A stretch of 64,000 bases of DNA from Epiperipatus broadwayi (taxonomy: Eukaryota; Onychophora; Udeonychophora; Euonychophora; Peripatidae), in NCBI GenBank assembly GCA_028023455.1, contig JAQFVV010000029.1, positions 10,272,644 through 10,336,643 on the forward strand, in the 5' to 3' direction. Below are positions 1 to 12,516 of the stretch, piece after piece. A program made the position numbers and the translations under genes. The stretch's first letter is position 1. Every line of letters starts with the position of its first letter. The notes under the pieces are model-generated. The model was not told the DNA's origin. It did no database searches and saw nothing but the letters and a program-made list of their open reading frames with translations.

Positions 1-357
1 TTCCAACAGTCAAGATGGGATATAGTCAGGAAATGTGATCATGTTATGCTTCATATAGCCAGATCTGGTCATGGATATCAATGATGGTTGTGCTAACAAT
101 GGTATTCTCTTTTCTGCCTGATTGGCTGGTTCATTCTTTAAGTATTAAATATATAGAATAATAATTACCCACAAGGCTATGTATTAAGTGTTAAAAGCTT
201 GATAATAAGTTTAGTTAAAGTCTAGAGATATTAAAGATAGATGTTAACATTTAGACATTAAAACTTATTAAAGTCAAAAGATATTAAAAGGTTATGTTTA
301 AAATGTATTTAAATCCAGCAAAAAGAGGTTTTATTCAGATGGACCCTGTTCAAATGC
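1..357. repeat. Direct repeat copy A (possible 5' LTR), cut by window edge
   Basis: The first about 357 bases reappear at 4128-4408 in the same orientation, with moderate divergence and small indels. Shared blocks include gtcaggaaatgtg, aataataattaccca, tgataataag and aaaaggttatgtttaaa. A direct pair about 4.1 kb apart with a poorly coding interior fits the LTRs of an old, possibly non-autonomous LTR retrotransposon, but the left end lies outside the window and no primer-binding site was proven. Two insertions of one dispersed repeat would look the same. Confidence 0.5.
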
Positions 358-3300
358 CATCCAACATGGGTGCAGAAATATCATAAATGGTCCAGCAAAA
401 TTAAAGTTAAAAATTTTTATTTTTAAAGTCCAAAACTAAAAATTAAAACAAATGCTAAAATATGTAGAAATAAAAGTGAAATCTGTGAGCAGTGTGAGAA
501 GAGAATACTAAAAATAAAATTATTAAAAATATAAAATAAAAAGAGTAAGATATGCAATGTAACTAAAAAGGAGAGAGAAGAAAAACAGACTGAGAGATAA
601 ATATAATTTATTATTGGGGGTTGTTTATAATCAGATGGAAATTAGAGAGGACTGAGAATTTTGAGTTAGTCAAACACTTTGTTTGGTTAAAATAGTTAAA
701 AAAATAAAGATAAAGAAAGTAGAAAAGAATAACATAAAAGAAAATGAAATTATGAAGTGGTTTGAGGAAAGGTTTGAAAAACAAATAGAATGGTTAATAC
801 AGGAAATGATGATAACCTGAATAGAAGATAGGAAAATACTAAAAAATAGAAAAGAATAGAGAGTATGAAAGCAAGTATAAAACAGTTAATAGATGAATTA
901 GATAAAATTGAAAATAAACAGGAAAGCACAAATAAGAACATGCAATTAAACAGCTTGACTATGGTAAATAAACATGAACCAGAAAATAAATCTGACTCAA
1001 AAATTAAGCCTGAACCAGAAAATATTTCTGACTCAAGTGATAATCTTGAATCTAAAAATAAATGTGTCAGAAGTAAAGCATAACAAAAAGGGAGCAGAAA
1101 ATATAGATATAAGTGAGATAACAGAAGTAATAGAAATAGTAAAATTAAAAGGCAAGAAAGAGAGGGGTAAATTAAAAATTAATAGTGTAAATATTGACAG
1201 TATGAAATAGAAAAATGAAGGTATGTACATGCATTTAAAGAATAGCCCTATTAATGTAAAAAAAATTTATAAAAGAAAAATATGTGCTGAAAGTGGTTGA
1301 GAAAATAGCCTGGTTCCTAAAGCATGAGGCCAGATTATGTAGCCAAAGAAAAGGAATTTAAACTCTTTAATAGAGAGGGAAATATAAATATCTTGAATTA
1401 TAGCTTGTATAAAAATGATTGGGATCAAAAAATAGATATAAGGAATAAGGGGGATGACAAATATAATAGCCATAATCTGGAAATCAACTACCTGGAACAT
1501 CAAGACAGGTCTAGAAATAGGTCAAGATTTCCTGGTCTGAGTGGATATGTGAGACATTTTTAAGTACCATCTGACAAAAATTAGGTAGGGCTTTATAAAT
1601 TGGATGGACTTATAGAAAAGAAAAAAAAATATTGTACATGGATTATAAGAATAATGAAAATAAAGTTGAATAAACGTGATAAAACTTTTTTTTTTTTAGA
1701 ATTATGAGAATGCAACAAAATTAAACAAATAAACAAAATAATTTTTTTTGAGAGTTAATAAGGTAAAAGGAAATAGAGTTAAATAAATAAAATAAAATAA
1801 GAATTTTTTTTTTTTATTTAGAGTAAATATATGAGAATAAAATAAAAGTTGTTGTAGAGAATCAAAAATATGAAGACAAAAGTAAGTAAATCAAATAAAG
1901 CATATAATAAATAAAATGAAATCTATAATAAATAAAATATTGCAAAATAATCAAGTGAGTATAGAATGTGTGTAAGTTAATAGAGTGATAGTGAGGTGGG
2001 GAAGGTACAGATAAGATGGATGAAGATTTATTAAGTATATGCTTTCACTGTGTGAACATAATATCTGTAATGCGCATGAAAACAGAAGGGATCATTTGAC
2101 AGGATAAAGATCCAATAGAAAGAACTTGGATCAATCTGATACACTGGGAGATGTTGTCCTAATTCTTTATAGTTAAAAAAGTGCACACTGTGAAGAGAAT
2201 TCCAGAGTAGCTGCAAGTTAGTTTCATTGGAAGAAAAATTCCCAACATCATATAATAAATAAATCTCATTTTAATGTAAGCTAAATGATTAGTGGATGAA
2301 TAACTGCCATTTACAGTGACCCCATACTTTCTAGGATGCAGACTTAAGGACCAAAAATTCTGGGCTCATTCAACCTGCTGGAAGGAAAAAATTCCCAGCA
2401 TATAATAAATCTTGTTTTTGCATAAGTTGAATGGTCAATAGAGGTATCCTGCCATTTGCAGTGTTCACGTATCTTCTAGGATTGGAGTCATGGTTTCATT
2501 CAATCTGCTGGTAGAGAAATTTCCAGCATATTAAAAAAAATAATGTTATAGTCTTGATAATTGCATAATTTGGATATAAGCAGATGTGTTCTGCCATTAA
2601 CAGCATTAACTCTTTTTTACACATTGGAAAGATGCATGTTGACCCTGGTGCTCATCACATATGACAATCATTGCCAGTCAATGTAGATTACAGCCTGTGA
2701 GGTAAATCAGCATAGGAAAGATCACTCTCTATGGTTTGTTGGTCTGTATACAATTCAACACTTATGTTAAAAAAAGATATTAAATAGATAAATAAAAATA
2801 AAAGGTAAGAGCTAAGTTGGGTCAAATTGATGCAGTTTACCTGTCAAACAAGATTGTGTGTGAATATATGTTACAAAACTTATATATATCAGCATTGCAT
2901 AATTTCATAATTTAAAAAAAAACATAAATTTATTAAGAAATGAAGAGTTAAAGAAATCATTAGTTAAGAAGTAGTTTTAAAAATAAAAGATTGTGTTTTT
3001 AAAATAGAATAAAATTTTATTAAAAGTAGGTGGGAAAAAGAATTAGAGAGAAAAAATTAAAAACAAATTAAATTTAAAGAATAAATATCTAAAAATAAAT
3101 CTTATTGAGAAATCTAAAGTAAAAAAAAATAATTAATTAGCGTAGGAAAACTTTTTGAATGTCAGCTATGTAAAGAGATAGTAGATTAATCTAGAAAAAT
3201 ATTAGATTAAGAAAAATGTTAAAATCAATTAAATCAAAGAAAATGTAAAAGTTAATTAAAAATAAATTTAAAGCCATGATTAGGAAAAGAACAATGGGAG

Positions 3301-4127
3301 GGGGAAAGTATAAAGTCACAACAATCTATTATTATTCTGCTCTTGAATCTGTAAGTCATTTTGATCTTCATGCTGTCATTGATTGATTACATTATTCAAT
3401 GCTCCAGAGATTCAGAAATCTAAATTCAGAATAGAGCCAGTCACCACTGCTGTAAAAAATATTGCAGAAGCTAAAGACCTAGCAACATGCATTGCTAGAC
3501 CATCTCAAAAGTGTTCAACGCGGCTTCATGTCCAAAGTTCTCTGCAAATCAACTGATCTTCTTGAACCCTCACTGGAAAATGATGCCAAAATGGTGAAAT
3601 AGACACTGACACAAACTCTCTCCCATTGTCAAGTCTCAGAATGAATGACAAGCACTGAAACCATTAGAGACCAAAAAGCCAATTGGTTGAAAAGTAACAC
3701 TAATAAAAACCAAGATCAAATGAACAGTGTCATCTAATCATTAAAAAACTAGGCAAATGTTTTGGTCATTATCCATAGACATTTGATACTTTTTAATGAA
3801 ATGAACTCTAAAGAAGGACTATATAAATTTAGCCTGAACTAATCATTTAAAATTTTATTATTTTATATTATGTTAGATATTTCTATTAATGTTTGCTTAA
3901 TTATTATTTGGTCTATTCTTTCTCTCTTGTCACTGTATCACCAATTATTTAAAGAGATGTTTATCTGTGTGTTAGTTAATGTGCTGGACTTGCTGATTAA
4001 GAGTAGGAACTAGCTTGTGATATTTCAAGCACTGGATTGTGTACCTAATGTTTAGGCATGCCATCTACATATAATGTATGCTCATCTGAACCTCAAAACA
4101 AATAAAATGCTTTGGATGGCAGGTTTT
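358..4127 (+). other. A-rich interior between the direct repeats, decayed
   Basis: This interval is strongly purine-rich on the + strand, as decayed retrotransposon coding DNA often is. It holds only short open stretches. The best is 865-1083 (72 codons), lysine- and glutamate-rich with a coiled-coil look, preceded at about 740-820 by another acidic/basic stretch broken by stops. A second open stretch at 1324-1563 is charged and ends in an arginine-rich segment. None shows a recognisable protease, reverse transcriptase or integrase motif. It may be a degraded gag-like or ORF1-like region; that is inference only. From 2.6 to 4.1 kb I see no gene. Confidence 0.3.
2225..2610. repeat. Three degenerate tandem units of about 100-155 bp
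   Basis: The same series of words recurs three times: gaaaaattcccagcat, ataataaat, gttgaatg, tgccatttacagtg, cttctaggat, then cattcaacctgctgg. Copies begin near 2228, 2381 and 2509; the third is truncated. The array lies inside the interior flanked by the 4.1-kb direct repeats. Confidence 0.6.
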
Positions 4128-4408
4128 TATTCCAGCAGTCAAGGGTGAGCCATGGTCAGGAAATGTGGCATATTATGCTTGATATAGGGTATCATTGATG
4201 GTTATGCTATCAATAGTATTCTCCCTTCCGCTTGAATGGCCAGTCAATTCCCAAAGTATTAAAGATATAAAATAATAATTACCCACACAAAGTTATGTAT
4301 TAAATGTTAAGAGTTTGATAATAAGCCCAAAGATATTAAAAGGTTATGTTTAAAGGTATTTAAACCTAATAAGAATAGAAGATTTATATAGAGGGACCCA
4401 GTTCAATA
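4128..4408. repeat. Direct repeat copy B (possible 3' LTR)
   Basis: This is the second copy of the repeat at 1-357. It lacks an internal stretch of about 60 bases present in copy A (roughly A positions 205-270). Its right end near 4408 abuts a perfect hairpin at 4413-4458. Confidence 0.5.
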
Positions 4409-4412
4409 TATA

Positions 4413-4458
4413 TAAGTATAGGGGATTTGAAAATCTGAGTTCAAATCCCCTATACTTA
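4413..4458. repeat. Perfect 19-bp hairpin
   Basis: The left arm taagtataggggatttgaa (4413-4431) is matched exactly by its reverse complement at 4440-4458, with the 8-base loop aatctgag. It lies immediately right of direct repeat copy B. A perfect stem in otherwise decayed DNA suggests a young terminal inverted pair or replication-slippage product; no function is known. Confidence 0.8.
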
Positions 4459-5084
4459 CAATTAAACTCCCAGGTTTGCAGAGAGTGTCTGATTTTCAAA
4501 TATTTATATATATTGTATTAAGGTACATCATTATCGAATATGTAGTATTATTTAAAAGTAGTAATATTTCATAAATCTCGCCTTTTAAAAAAAAATAAAA
4601 TAAAAGTTAAAAGTTGAAGGAAAAGAAAATTAAAAACAAAAGAGTAGGGTAGGGGGGTTTATTGTTAAAGAAAAATAAATAAACACTTTTAAAGAGGGTA
4701 CGATTTTTTTTTTTTTAAATAAAAAAGTGATTTAATATTATTTTTGATTAGTATGTAATAAAAAGTAATAAAGAAAAATTTGTTTTGTTTTATAATAAAA
4801 TAATAAAATGTGTGCGTGTGTAAAAGTTTTGAACAAAAAAATAAAATAGAAGCCCAATCAGAGCGAAGTAAAAGACAGTAATTTCACGAGATAACAAACG
4901 CTGGACATAACAAAACTTTGTCATTGTTAAGATGATTTAAAAAATTCAACATTTCATTATTATTTATGATATTTAAAAAAAAAATATTTCAAAATATTTC
5001 TTAAAATTACATAATCAAAAATTATATAAATTGTTATATCTACCAAAACGATGCATTGTTAAATTTACCATATTGGGCAACTAG

Positions 5085-5308
5085 CTGCAGCCTCACTGCG
5101 ATAACATTGGCAGATAGTTCAGAGGGCAAACCATGTTCAGATAAAGCCAATAAAGTAGCAGAGTTTCTATGCTGAAAAATCCACGGGGGTTATATATCAT
5201 GAATTCAAGGAAGATTTACTGGAGGTTAGTGCTAATCCATCAGAGATAACATGTATAGAAATTCCATTGTGCTATACACACCTCATTTCAGATTTTCAAA
5301 TCCTAGGT
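5085..5308 (+). pseudogene. Short protein-like remnant, frameshifted; unidentified
   Basis: Two adjoining open stretches read like one protein interrupted by a +1 shift. About 5085-5176 gives a segment containing ITLADSSEGKPCSDKANK. Then 5161-5308 gives one containing FKEDLLEVSANPSEITC and ending CYTHLISDFQIL just before a gt (ctag|gtaatt). Base composition is less AT-biased than the surroundings. It could be a decayed transposase, a processed pseudogene fragment, or one real exon of an unseen gene. I do not recognise the family. Confidence 0.25.
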
Positions 5309-6950
5309 AATTTTTTAATTTTCATATTCTCTAATTCTTGATTTTCTTTTTTAAAAAAAACTGTGATAAATAAATAAATAAAACTTTCAACTTTACCAAG
5401 TAGTATCTGGGAAATACAAATGATATCGGCTTCTGTGTTTAACTTTATTCAAAAACATTGTGTGTATGTATGTGTGAATTTTAATTTAATATGTCATGTA
5501 TATTTTAGTTATTATAATGTATTAAAACATTTATTTATAATGAAAAGAGTGTGCATGTTTGAATTATAAAGCAAAACGACTGTTTTTTTTTAAAAAAAAG
5601 GATATTTAAACTGTCGTTTAAATATTTATATTTGAATACACATATTTATGCTGAAATAATATTTTAATAAAGTGGGAATGGAAAGATTTAATTATTATTA
5701 AAAAATGGTTAAGTTAAAACCAAAAGAATAGGGAAATTTTCTTTTAAAAATAAGGATTTATTTAAAAACGTCAATGTTTTCTCATAGGTGAATTGTCATT
5801 ATTATTCAAAATAGAATTATTAGATAGGGCAAAGTTTTTTTTTTTTTTAAGGCAGCTACAATTCAATGAGCTAGCTGGGGTCACAGGTACTAGATTCATT
5901 GCTGATTAGATAAACATGTTAATTACTATGTGATTAACTGGCGCCTAAAGGGTTTACCTTAAAATAAATAAAGTGTTTATTTGGTCAGTATTTGTCTAGT
6001 AGCCGAGTGTTTATATTATTGGTAGCTTGCTGCCAATGATATTTTGTACTCTACCTGAGAACCAAGCACCTTCAAAGATTGGATGGTTTAGTAGAGAGTT
6101 ATTTTATATTTTTTTTTTGTCGTTATTAGACAAATAAAGAAGATGGGTGGTTCAATATGTATATACTGTAACCAAAAGGTTAGTCAATAATAAATCAGTT
6201 TATGTTGGAAAGCCAAAAACTGTGACCGAAAAGTCCTACCCCAAACTGTAACAGGCTAAAATTAAATGATCCAATACAAAGCTGTTATTACATAATCCAG
6301 TCATGGCCAGGGTACACCGTGAAGACCTATCATCGCATTACTTAAAGAAGTGTTAAGTTATCTAATGAAAATTGTATAAATCTTTAATCAAATATAATTC
6401 TTCTTAACAACTGGATCTTAAGACTATGTCCCCAGATCTTAATTTAAAATTTTATTTACTTGAGACTCAATAGCCGACCATAGACCAGATGTTATAATCT
6501 CTAAAAGTATTAAAGAGTATGTGTAAATACTTAGACATTTGACAAGATAGCAATAATTATAATCAGCTTCATAATATGACTGGCTGTAACTCAGATACAC
6601 TCAGGTTTCAATTACAGAAATGCTTTACATGTATATGCTTTGCAGTACAAAGTAAAAACCATGAACTTTAAGTTCTTTCTTCATTAACTGAAATATCAAA
6701 CCAAATCCTAGCAATGAGACCTTTTATTATAACAGGAAAAGCATCAATTCTAAAATAGACTCACTTGTTATACTGACTAGCAGGTTTATTTATTCATTTC
6801 AATATAAATAATAGATAATAGATTTTGGATTATGTTCCAGATATCATCATGCAAAGTGGAGGTGATGTAGAAGGTAAATGGGATTTTATTATATCTTGCA
6901 CATCACAATTGCTCAATAACCAAAGTATTAAGATATTTTCTAAATATTTC
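5309..6950. other. No gene seen
   Basis: This is AT-rich sequence without a supported gene. Slightly more GC-balanced patches at 5870-6080 and 6200-6340 look like fragments of old repeats, but I cannot name them. Confidence 0.4.
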
Positions 6951-6965
6951 AGTAGATCTTGTATA

Positions 6966-7886
6966 AGCCAATAAACAACACATGATCACCATTTCCTACG
7001 CTTGCTTATAACTGTTCTAAAAACAGGCAAAACTCTCTATACGTATGACACTCAGTGCAAGCCAGAGTAATCATTGGATGCCAGTAGGCTTGTGCATAAA
7101 ATACCCATTTAGTGCCTACTCATCCAATATCCCCAGACTAGTTCTGGCTTGTAGCCTTAGTCAGTGAAAATACCCATTTAGTGCCTACTCATCCAATATC
7201 CCCAGACTAGTTCTGGCTTGTGACCTTAGTCAGTGTGGAGCCTTGGATCTGGGAGTGATCTTAGGACCTCATGCAACCCTCCAGCATCTACCTTTTATCT
7301 CTACTTAACTACAAAACTATGAGTCTTAAATTGAAAACACTGTGATATTTTCAATCCAAGCTCATTAGCTTATGTAGTCATATAGGTCTGAACTCAGTTC
7401 AGTACCTATACATTGTGGTAATTTTGGTTCCTTAATAATCATAGCTATTACTATCCTTTTAGGCAGGATTGGTTTTAAGCCAATAAACACCACATGATCA
7501 AACTTTCCTATTTACTTATAACTGATATTAAAACAGGAAAAACTCTCTATATGTATTGCCAATCAGTGCAAACCAGAGTAATCAATGGATGACAGAAGAC
7601 TTGTGCATAAAATCCCCATCTAGTGCCCACTCATCCAATATCCCCAAGACTAGTTTCTGGCTTGTGGCCTTTGTCAGTGAGGAACCTTGGATCGGAGAGC
7701 ACTGTATCTAGATCTTAGCATCTAATGCAAGCAACCAGCAGCCACCTTTTATCTCCATTTAACTACAAAACTACGAGTCTTAAATTGAAAACATTTCAAT
7801 CCAAGCTCATTAGCTTATATAGTCATGTAGGTCTGAACTCAGTTCAGTACCTATCCATTTTGGTGACAGTAGTGTTTTGCCTGTTT
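6966..7886 (-). mobile_element. Family 1 ribozyme repeat: tandem array with 13-bp target duplication
   Basis: Two consecutive units lie between identical 13-base direct repeats tagatcttgtata (6953-6965 and 7887-7899). The ribozyme regions of the two units are about 442 bases apart. The first unit has an additional internal duplication of about 69 bases covering the ribozyme end (about 7111-7215). The left end resembles the family's terminal motif aaaccactaaacatcac; the right end is the short inverted motif gttttgcctgttt. On the minus strand each unit carries a hammerhead-like block, but these are damaged: CTGACTA and GAAC in the first unit, CTGACAA in the second. Tandem units bounded by a long target duplication are typical of retrozyme or Penelope-type insertions (established for those families; assignment here is inferred). 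Confidence 0.75.
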
Positions 7887-9717
7887 TAGATCTTGTATAC
7901 ATCAACAGCGACAATATATGCTCTAATATTTATTATCTATTTACTGTTGGATTTCTGACTTTATGTGTGCTGAATAGCAATGACACAGATAAATTAAATT
8001 ATAAAATCAACATTTATTTATGATTCAATAATCATTAGAATAATAATTGGTTGACACAAGATTTTATTACCAATGGGTTTAATTTAAACCTTATAGGGAC
8101 AAGGATAGATTTAAATATCCAGTCAATGGTACCGCCGATATGTCAAAACCAGAACCAATTCAACTATGCTTCAAAATTATAATAATATTAAGAACAATTG
8201 GTATTAATAAATCTATGGAAATTGATCACAATGAAGTAATAAATCAAAAGGGGAATTTGAAATTCAACTCGGTTGGAATATCATATAATTGACCTATAAT
8301 AAATTATGACAATAATTCACTTGAATGCTCTTTTATAGCTGATAACTGAACACGTATGATAAACATAAGGATGAGGCAAACAATGTAAGCATCATAAGGT
8401 ATGGAGACTCTGGTCAAACATACATTTATATAACCAACAGCAACAATATACCCGTGGATGGTATTTGTCCGTACAAGGAATAATAAAGCAATAAGTACCC
8501 TGCAGGTTTTGTGGCCATAAACAGAACAAATAGCGTAATTGCAAAATGTTCAGTGGATTAACCACTAATACTGAAACAAACTTAAAGGATATATAAAAAA
8601 ATAATGGAAATGATTATTCTGCAGATTAACACCTGCACAGAATAATATAAGAATATGACAAATGACACACAATTATTCTGCGGATTAGAACACCAGCACA
8701 GAAAAAGCCATATAACATTAAAATAGTATTAGCACTTACTTCCCTAATAAATAGCAATAAATTACTCTCATTAATCTATCAGCTCAATTGGAAGACACAA
8801 GCAGTCTTACAAACATGAATTCAGGCAGGAAATGTAATAAAATTTTATTACAGAAAATAACTGACATAATGGCTGACCATAAACCAGATGAGTAAAAATA
8901 ATAATACCTAATATTATATTGAGTATAAGCACAGAACCCTGGAAAGATTTACAGGATTAGGCCATGTGGTGTTGATGCATGTTATAAATTTGTTGAATTA
9001 ATCATTAAATCTTTATGCAAGCGCTGTTCCTAATCAGTGACTCTAATCCCTATCATATGCTCAATCATAAATCTAAGTTGACAAATAATTATTTTATATT
9101 CAATAGGTTATATAGATCATGAATCTCATACATGTATAAAGAATATAAAATATAAATAAAACATAAAATACATATTCATTAAATTACTACGCTGGATTCA
9201 AGGGCATATTATTTAGATCTGAATTATCAGTCAATAAATTAATAGCACATTTCTTAAACTTAATAACAAATATAAATTAAATATATATTTGTATATAATA
9301 TAAAATCTTAAAAGTTGATTGTACATTTCTTCATCTCCATTTATAAGGAATATTGATAAGTTAGTTGATTTACATGTAGGTCCTGTTATCCAAGATATTT
9401 TAAGAGGTAGGATATGTATAATTTAAACCAAATTATCCTCAAAAGTTAATAGAATTGTGTTACTTCATTTTAGGTATGATTTCAAAATTAAAATATTTTA
9501 CTACTTTTGATCTATCAGGGTCAAAGATTAAGAATGGCTGCTCAAGCAAATAATATCCCACAAGTGCCAAAATAGTTTCCCAATTATCTGTTATTTTTTC
9601 CACAACTAGATTGTAATTTTAAGAATAAAATACCTCACAATGTTGTTTCTAATATAAGTTCAAGGTGGGATTATAATTATTCTTTTTGTTCAGACACTGG
9701 CACACAAAAATATTAAA

Positions 9718-9878
9718 ACAATATCTCATTTCGCACATATACAACACTACTTTAGGTGTCAAAGTCATAAGAGCAAAACATTTTATCCAAAGTTAAATAT
9801 AATATTTCATTCCACACATACGCAACACTACTATGTGCTAATGTTATGAAAGTAAAGCATTTTATCCAAGGTTAAAAT
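9718..9878. repeat. Tandem duplication of about 82 bp
   Basis: Two neighbouring units share atttc.ttcc/gcacata, caacactact, and gcattttatccaa.gttaaa in the same order, at about 9718-9800 and 9801-9878, diverged by scattered substitutions. It is non-coding. Confidence 0.6.
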
Positions 9879-11330
9879 ATAGTCTGTAAAGAATATGAAT
9901 TTTCAAGTAGACTGACCTTTAATACTGCTACTCCTGTTATTGCGGTTAACAATAATTCCAGTATATTTCAGTTGTAGACATTTGAAAGATTATTAGCAGC
10001 TAGACTCATAGTTGGGAGACTTGAACAGATTAGTTAAGATTTAGCTGTACATTTTACTAATAACACCAGATACTATTGCAATTAAAATTATTTAAGAGAA
10101 GTTTTAACTTCCTTCTTTATCTTTATGTTTTCTCCTTTTATTTAAAAGAGAAGCTTTCATTTTTATTACTTGCTGTCACTACAGCAGTTATTTCAGATAA
10201 AAAAATCTCTCTTGCAGTTCTATTTTGTTTCTTAGCCAATTAAATTTCTTCTCATTTATATGCCTGTTAAAATGAAAATGAAAAAAAAAAAAAGCATTTA
10301 TCTATAAAATAAATGTAGAGAATCTTACCTTACTATTAATGTGGATAACCTGATGTGAAACAGGTGGGTTAACCTAAATTTTATTTACAATAAAAATAGA
10401 AAAATATCTAAGTGAATAATCCCCCCTTTCTTCTTTGCTAATTCTGAAAAATGAGGCTTCTGCATCAGAGTGTGAAAATACAACATAGATAACAAGAATT
10501 AAAAAAATAAAACAAAAATTTACAATATTAATTTCTTGATTAAAAATTATAATTGGAACAAAGTTCATAAAAATCATCCTAATAGAAGTAGTAGTTGATA
10601 GTTAGGCATGTTGTTCTCCAAAAGCAGTTTCATTTAGTAAATCATTTTCCTTAGCAAGGATAGATAGGTACAATGGTGTCTTCTGTAGTTGTGTATGGAA
10701 AACACCTTAATCCTCATTTGATTCTCCATTAAGTATTCCAATGCTTGTTTACTTTGGACTGCAGAAATCCTCTTGTGTGTTTTACAATAAAGTAGAAAAA
10801 TAAATAAATAGAGGTTTAATGCAGCTGTTAGGAAATAACATGATGCACAATAGCATGTCTTGCTTTAGCCCATATTCATATTAAAGTACAATTTAATAAT
10901 TATTTGTAATCATAAATTTATACTGGATAATATAGAAGCACTTTACATATATATATTAAGAAAATTATTTCATTTTTTTCTTTTTCCAATTTTCAGCAGA
11001 TTAATTTTCGTTATTCTTTTTGAAAAAATTTAAAATATTAAAAATTACCCCAACAACTTTCAAAACATGCTTTAATTATTTCAAAATTTATCAATTACTC
11101 TTACTTTTTATTTTACTTTCTTTCTTCTGAATTTGGCAAAATTTTAGTTACAGCATTTGACTTTTAAAATTTTTTATGATTTAAATAAAAGAAAAAACAA
11201 AACTCCATTTTAGCATTTTAAATTTTAGTTTAAACTGCTGTCTGTTGTTATAGCTGCTATATTATTGACAAGAAGAACGATTTGTAAAAGTTTGTTTTTA
11301 TACAATTCGTACATAGATCTCCCGAAACGC

Positions 11331-11399
11331 TGAGATTTTTAACTGCCTATTGTTTAAATACATTTAGATTTTTAAATGCCTATTGTTTAAATACATTTC
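11331..11399. repeat. Tandem duplication of about 33 bp
   Basis: The string containing gatttttaa, tgcctattgtttaaata and cattt occurs twice back to back, with a single clear substitution. It is a recent slippage-type duplication. Confidence 0.75.
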
Positions 11400-12296
11400 A
11401 TTTATTACAGATAAAAAAATAAAATAATATAAAGTTTTATTTTCACACACGGCCACCTAACTTAACCTCAGGCTATCCCTAAATCATTTGATTATAAATT
11501 AATGTTCAATTTTAAATTTTTTTAAAAAATATATATACATCACAGTTTATTAATCAAATAGTCTATATATATAATATTATTTCTAAAATATTGGTCGTAT
11601 TTTATTTTATAATAAAATAATAATTTATTGTGCATTAAATGTATATATGTAATAATAACAAACAAATAATCTTCCCATTATTTTTTAAAAAATTCCAAAT
11701 GGATTGGGTTCAATAAGTAGACTTGATGTTTTTAGGAATATTTGCATTGTAAGCTACCGTTTACAATATTGTTTTCTTATATCCTTTGTTTGTTTTTATA
11801 AGCAAATTAAAAAGGATATAAAGAGTTTTTAATTAGTTTTTAACTCTTAATTAAGTAAAGTGAAGACTAAGATTGAACATAGACCACTTGCAATTAAAAA
11901 AAGAGATAGAAAATCTTTCCAAGAGAAAAGCATAGAAGAAAATTAGTTTTTGATGATATGATCTGAAATTATGATGTCATAATTATTGGTATACTTTGTT
12001 TTTTTCATATTTGCTATCCATTAAATTTATTATCTCTAGATTTTGAACTGAAAATTGCACAAAAATTTCTATAAAGCATTAATAGGCAAGAAAGAATTCC
12101 TATCATTTATTTATTCTTAAATTTTGTGACAAATTGATCACTAGAAGAAATTTAAAACAAAAAAAAATAAATCTTATATACTGGCATATTTCTGAATTCA
12201 GTTCTGAAAGTTTGAATTTTCAGATATAGGTGATGTATAATTAATTTTTTCTACCATAAAGTTATTTGGCTAATATACATTAAAAACATATTGTTG

Positions 12297-12516
12297 TTCA
12301 ATTAAATTATAAGTGCTAGGAATCCTTAGTTAAGAAAAGCTTAAGTTTCAATCTTTGTTATAATATTATGCTAACTTCCCACCCTCCTATCCACTAGTCA
12401 TTGATGTGAGTATGGTATCAAGATATTGAAAGTGGCTTAGCATAATATTATAACAAACATTGAAATTTAAGTTTTTTTTTTTATCTAAGTGTTCCTAGCC
12501 TTATAATTTAATTGAA
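12297..12516. mobile_element. Foldback/MITE-like element with about 75-bp inverted arms
   Basis: The left arm (12297-12373) begins ttcaattaaattataa and continues through tgctagga and caatctttgttataata to ttatgctaa. The right arm (12435-12516) is its reverse complement with minor changes. The unpaired centre is about 60 bases and includes a cytosine-rich patch. There is no coding capacity. This fits a MITE or foldback transposon; no target duplication could be assigned because the termini are themselves AT-rich. Confidence 0.65.

Larger units (their letters stand above)
7900..12290. other. Gene-poor AT-rich stretch with small local duplications
   Basis: No gene is supported. Small tandem duplications are visible: an approximately 60-base unit containing attattctgc and gattaa at about 8611-8706, and an approximately 82-base unit containing caacactact and cattttatccaa at 9718-9878. 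The rest shows no structure I can interpret. Confidence 0.4.

Noticed and set aside
10345-10378. CTGATG followed closely by GAAAC
   Set aside because: There is no room for helix II and no pairing partner; coincidence.
10374-10790. Minus-strand stretches near 10.6-10.8 kb that resemble an ankyrin-type repeat (TPLYLSILAKEND)
   Set aside because: The match is short, frames are broken and no second repeat or splice structure is seen; chance similarity is likely.
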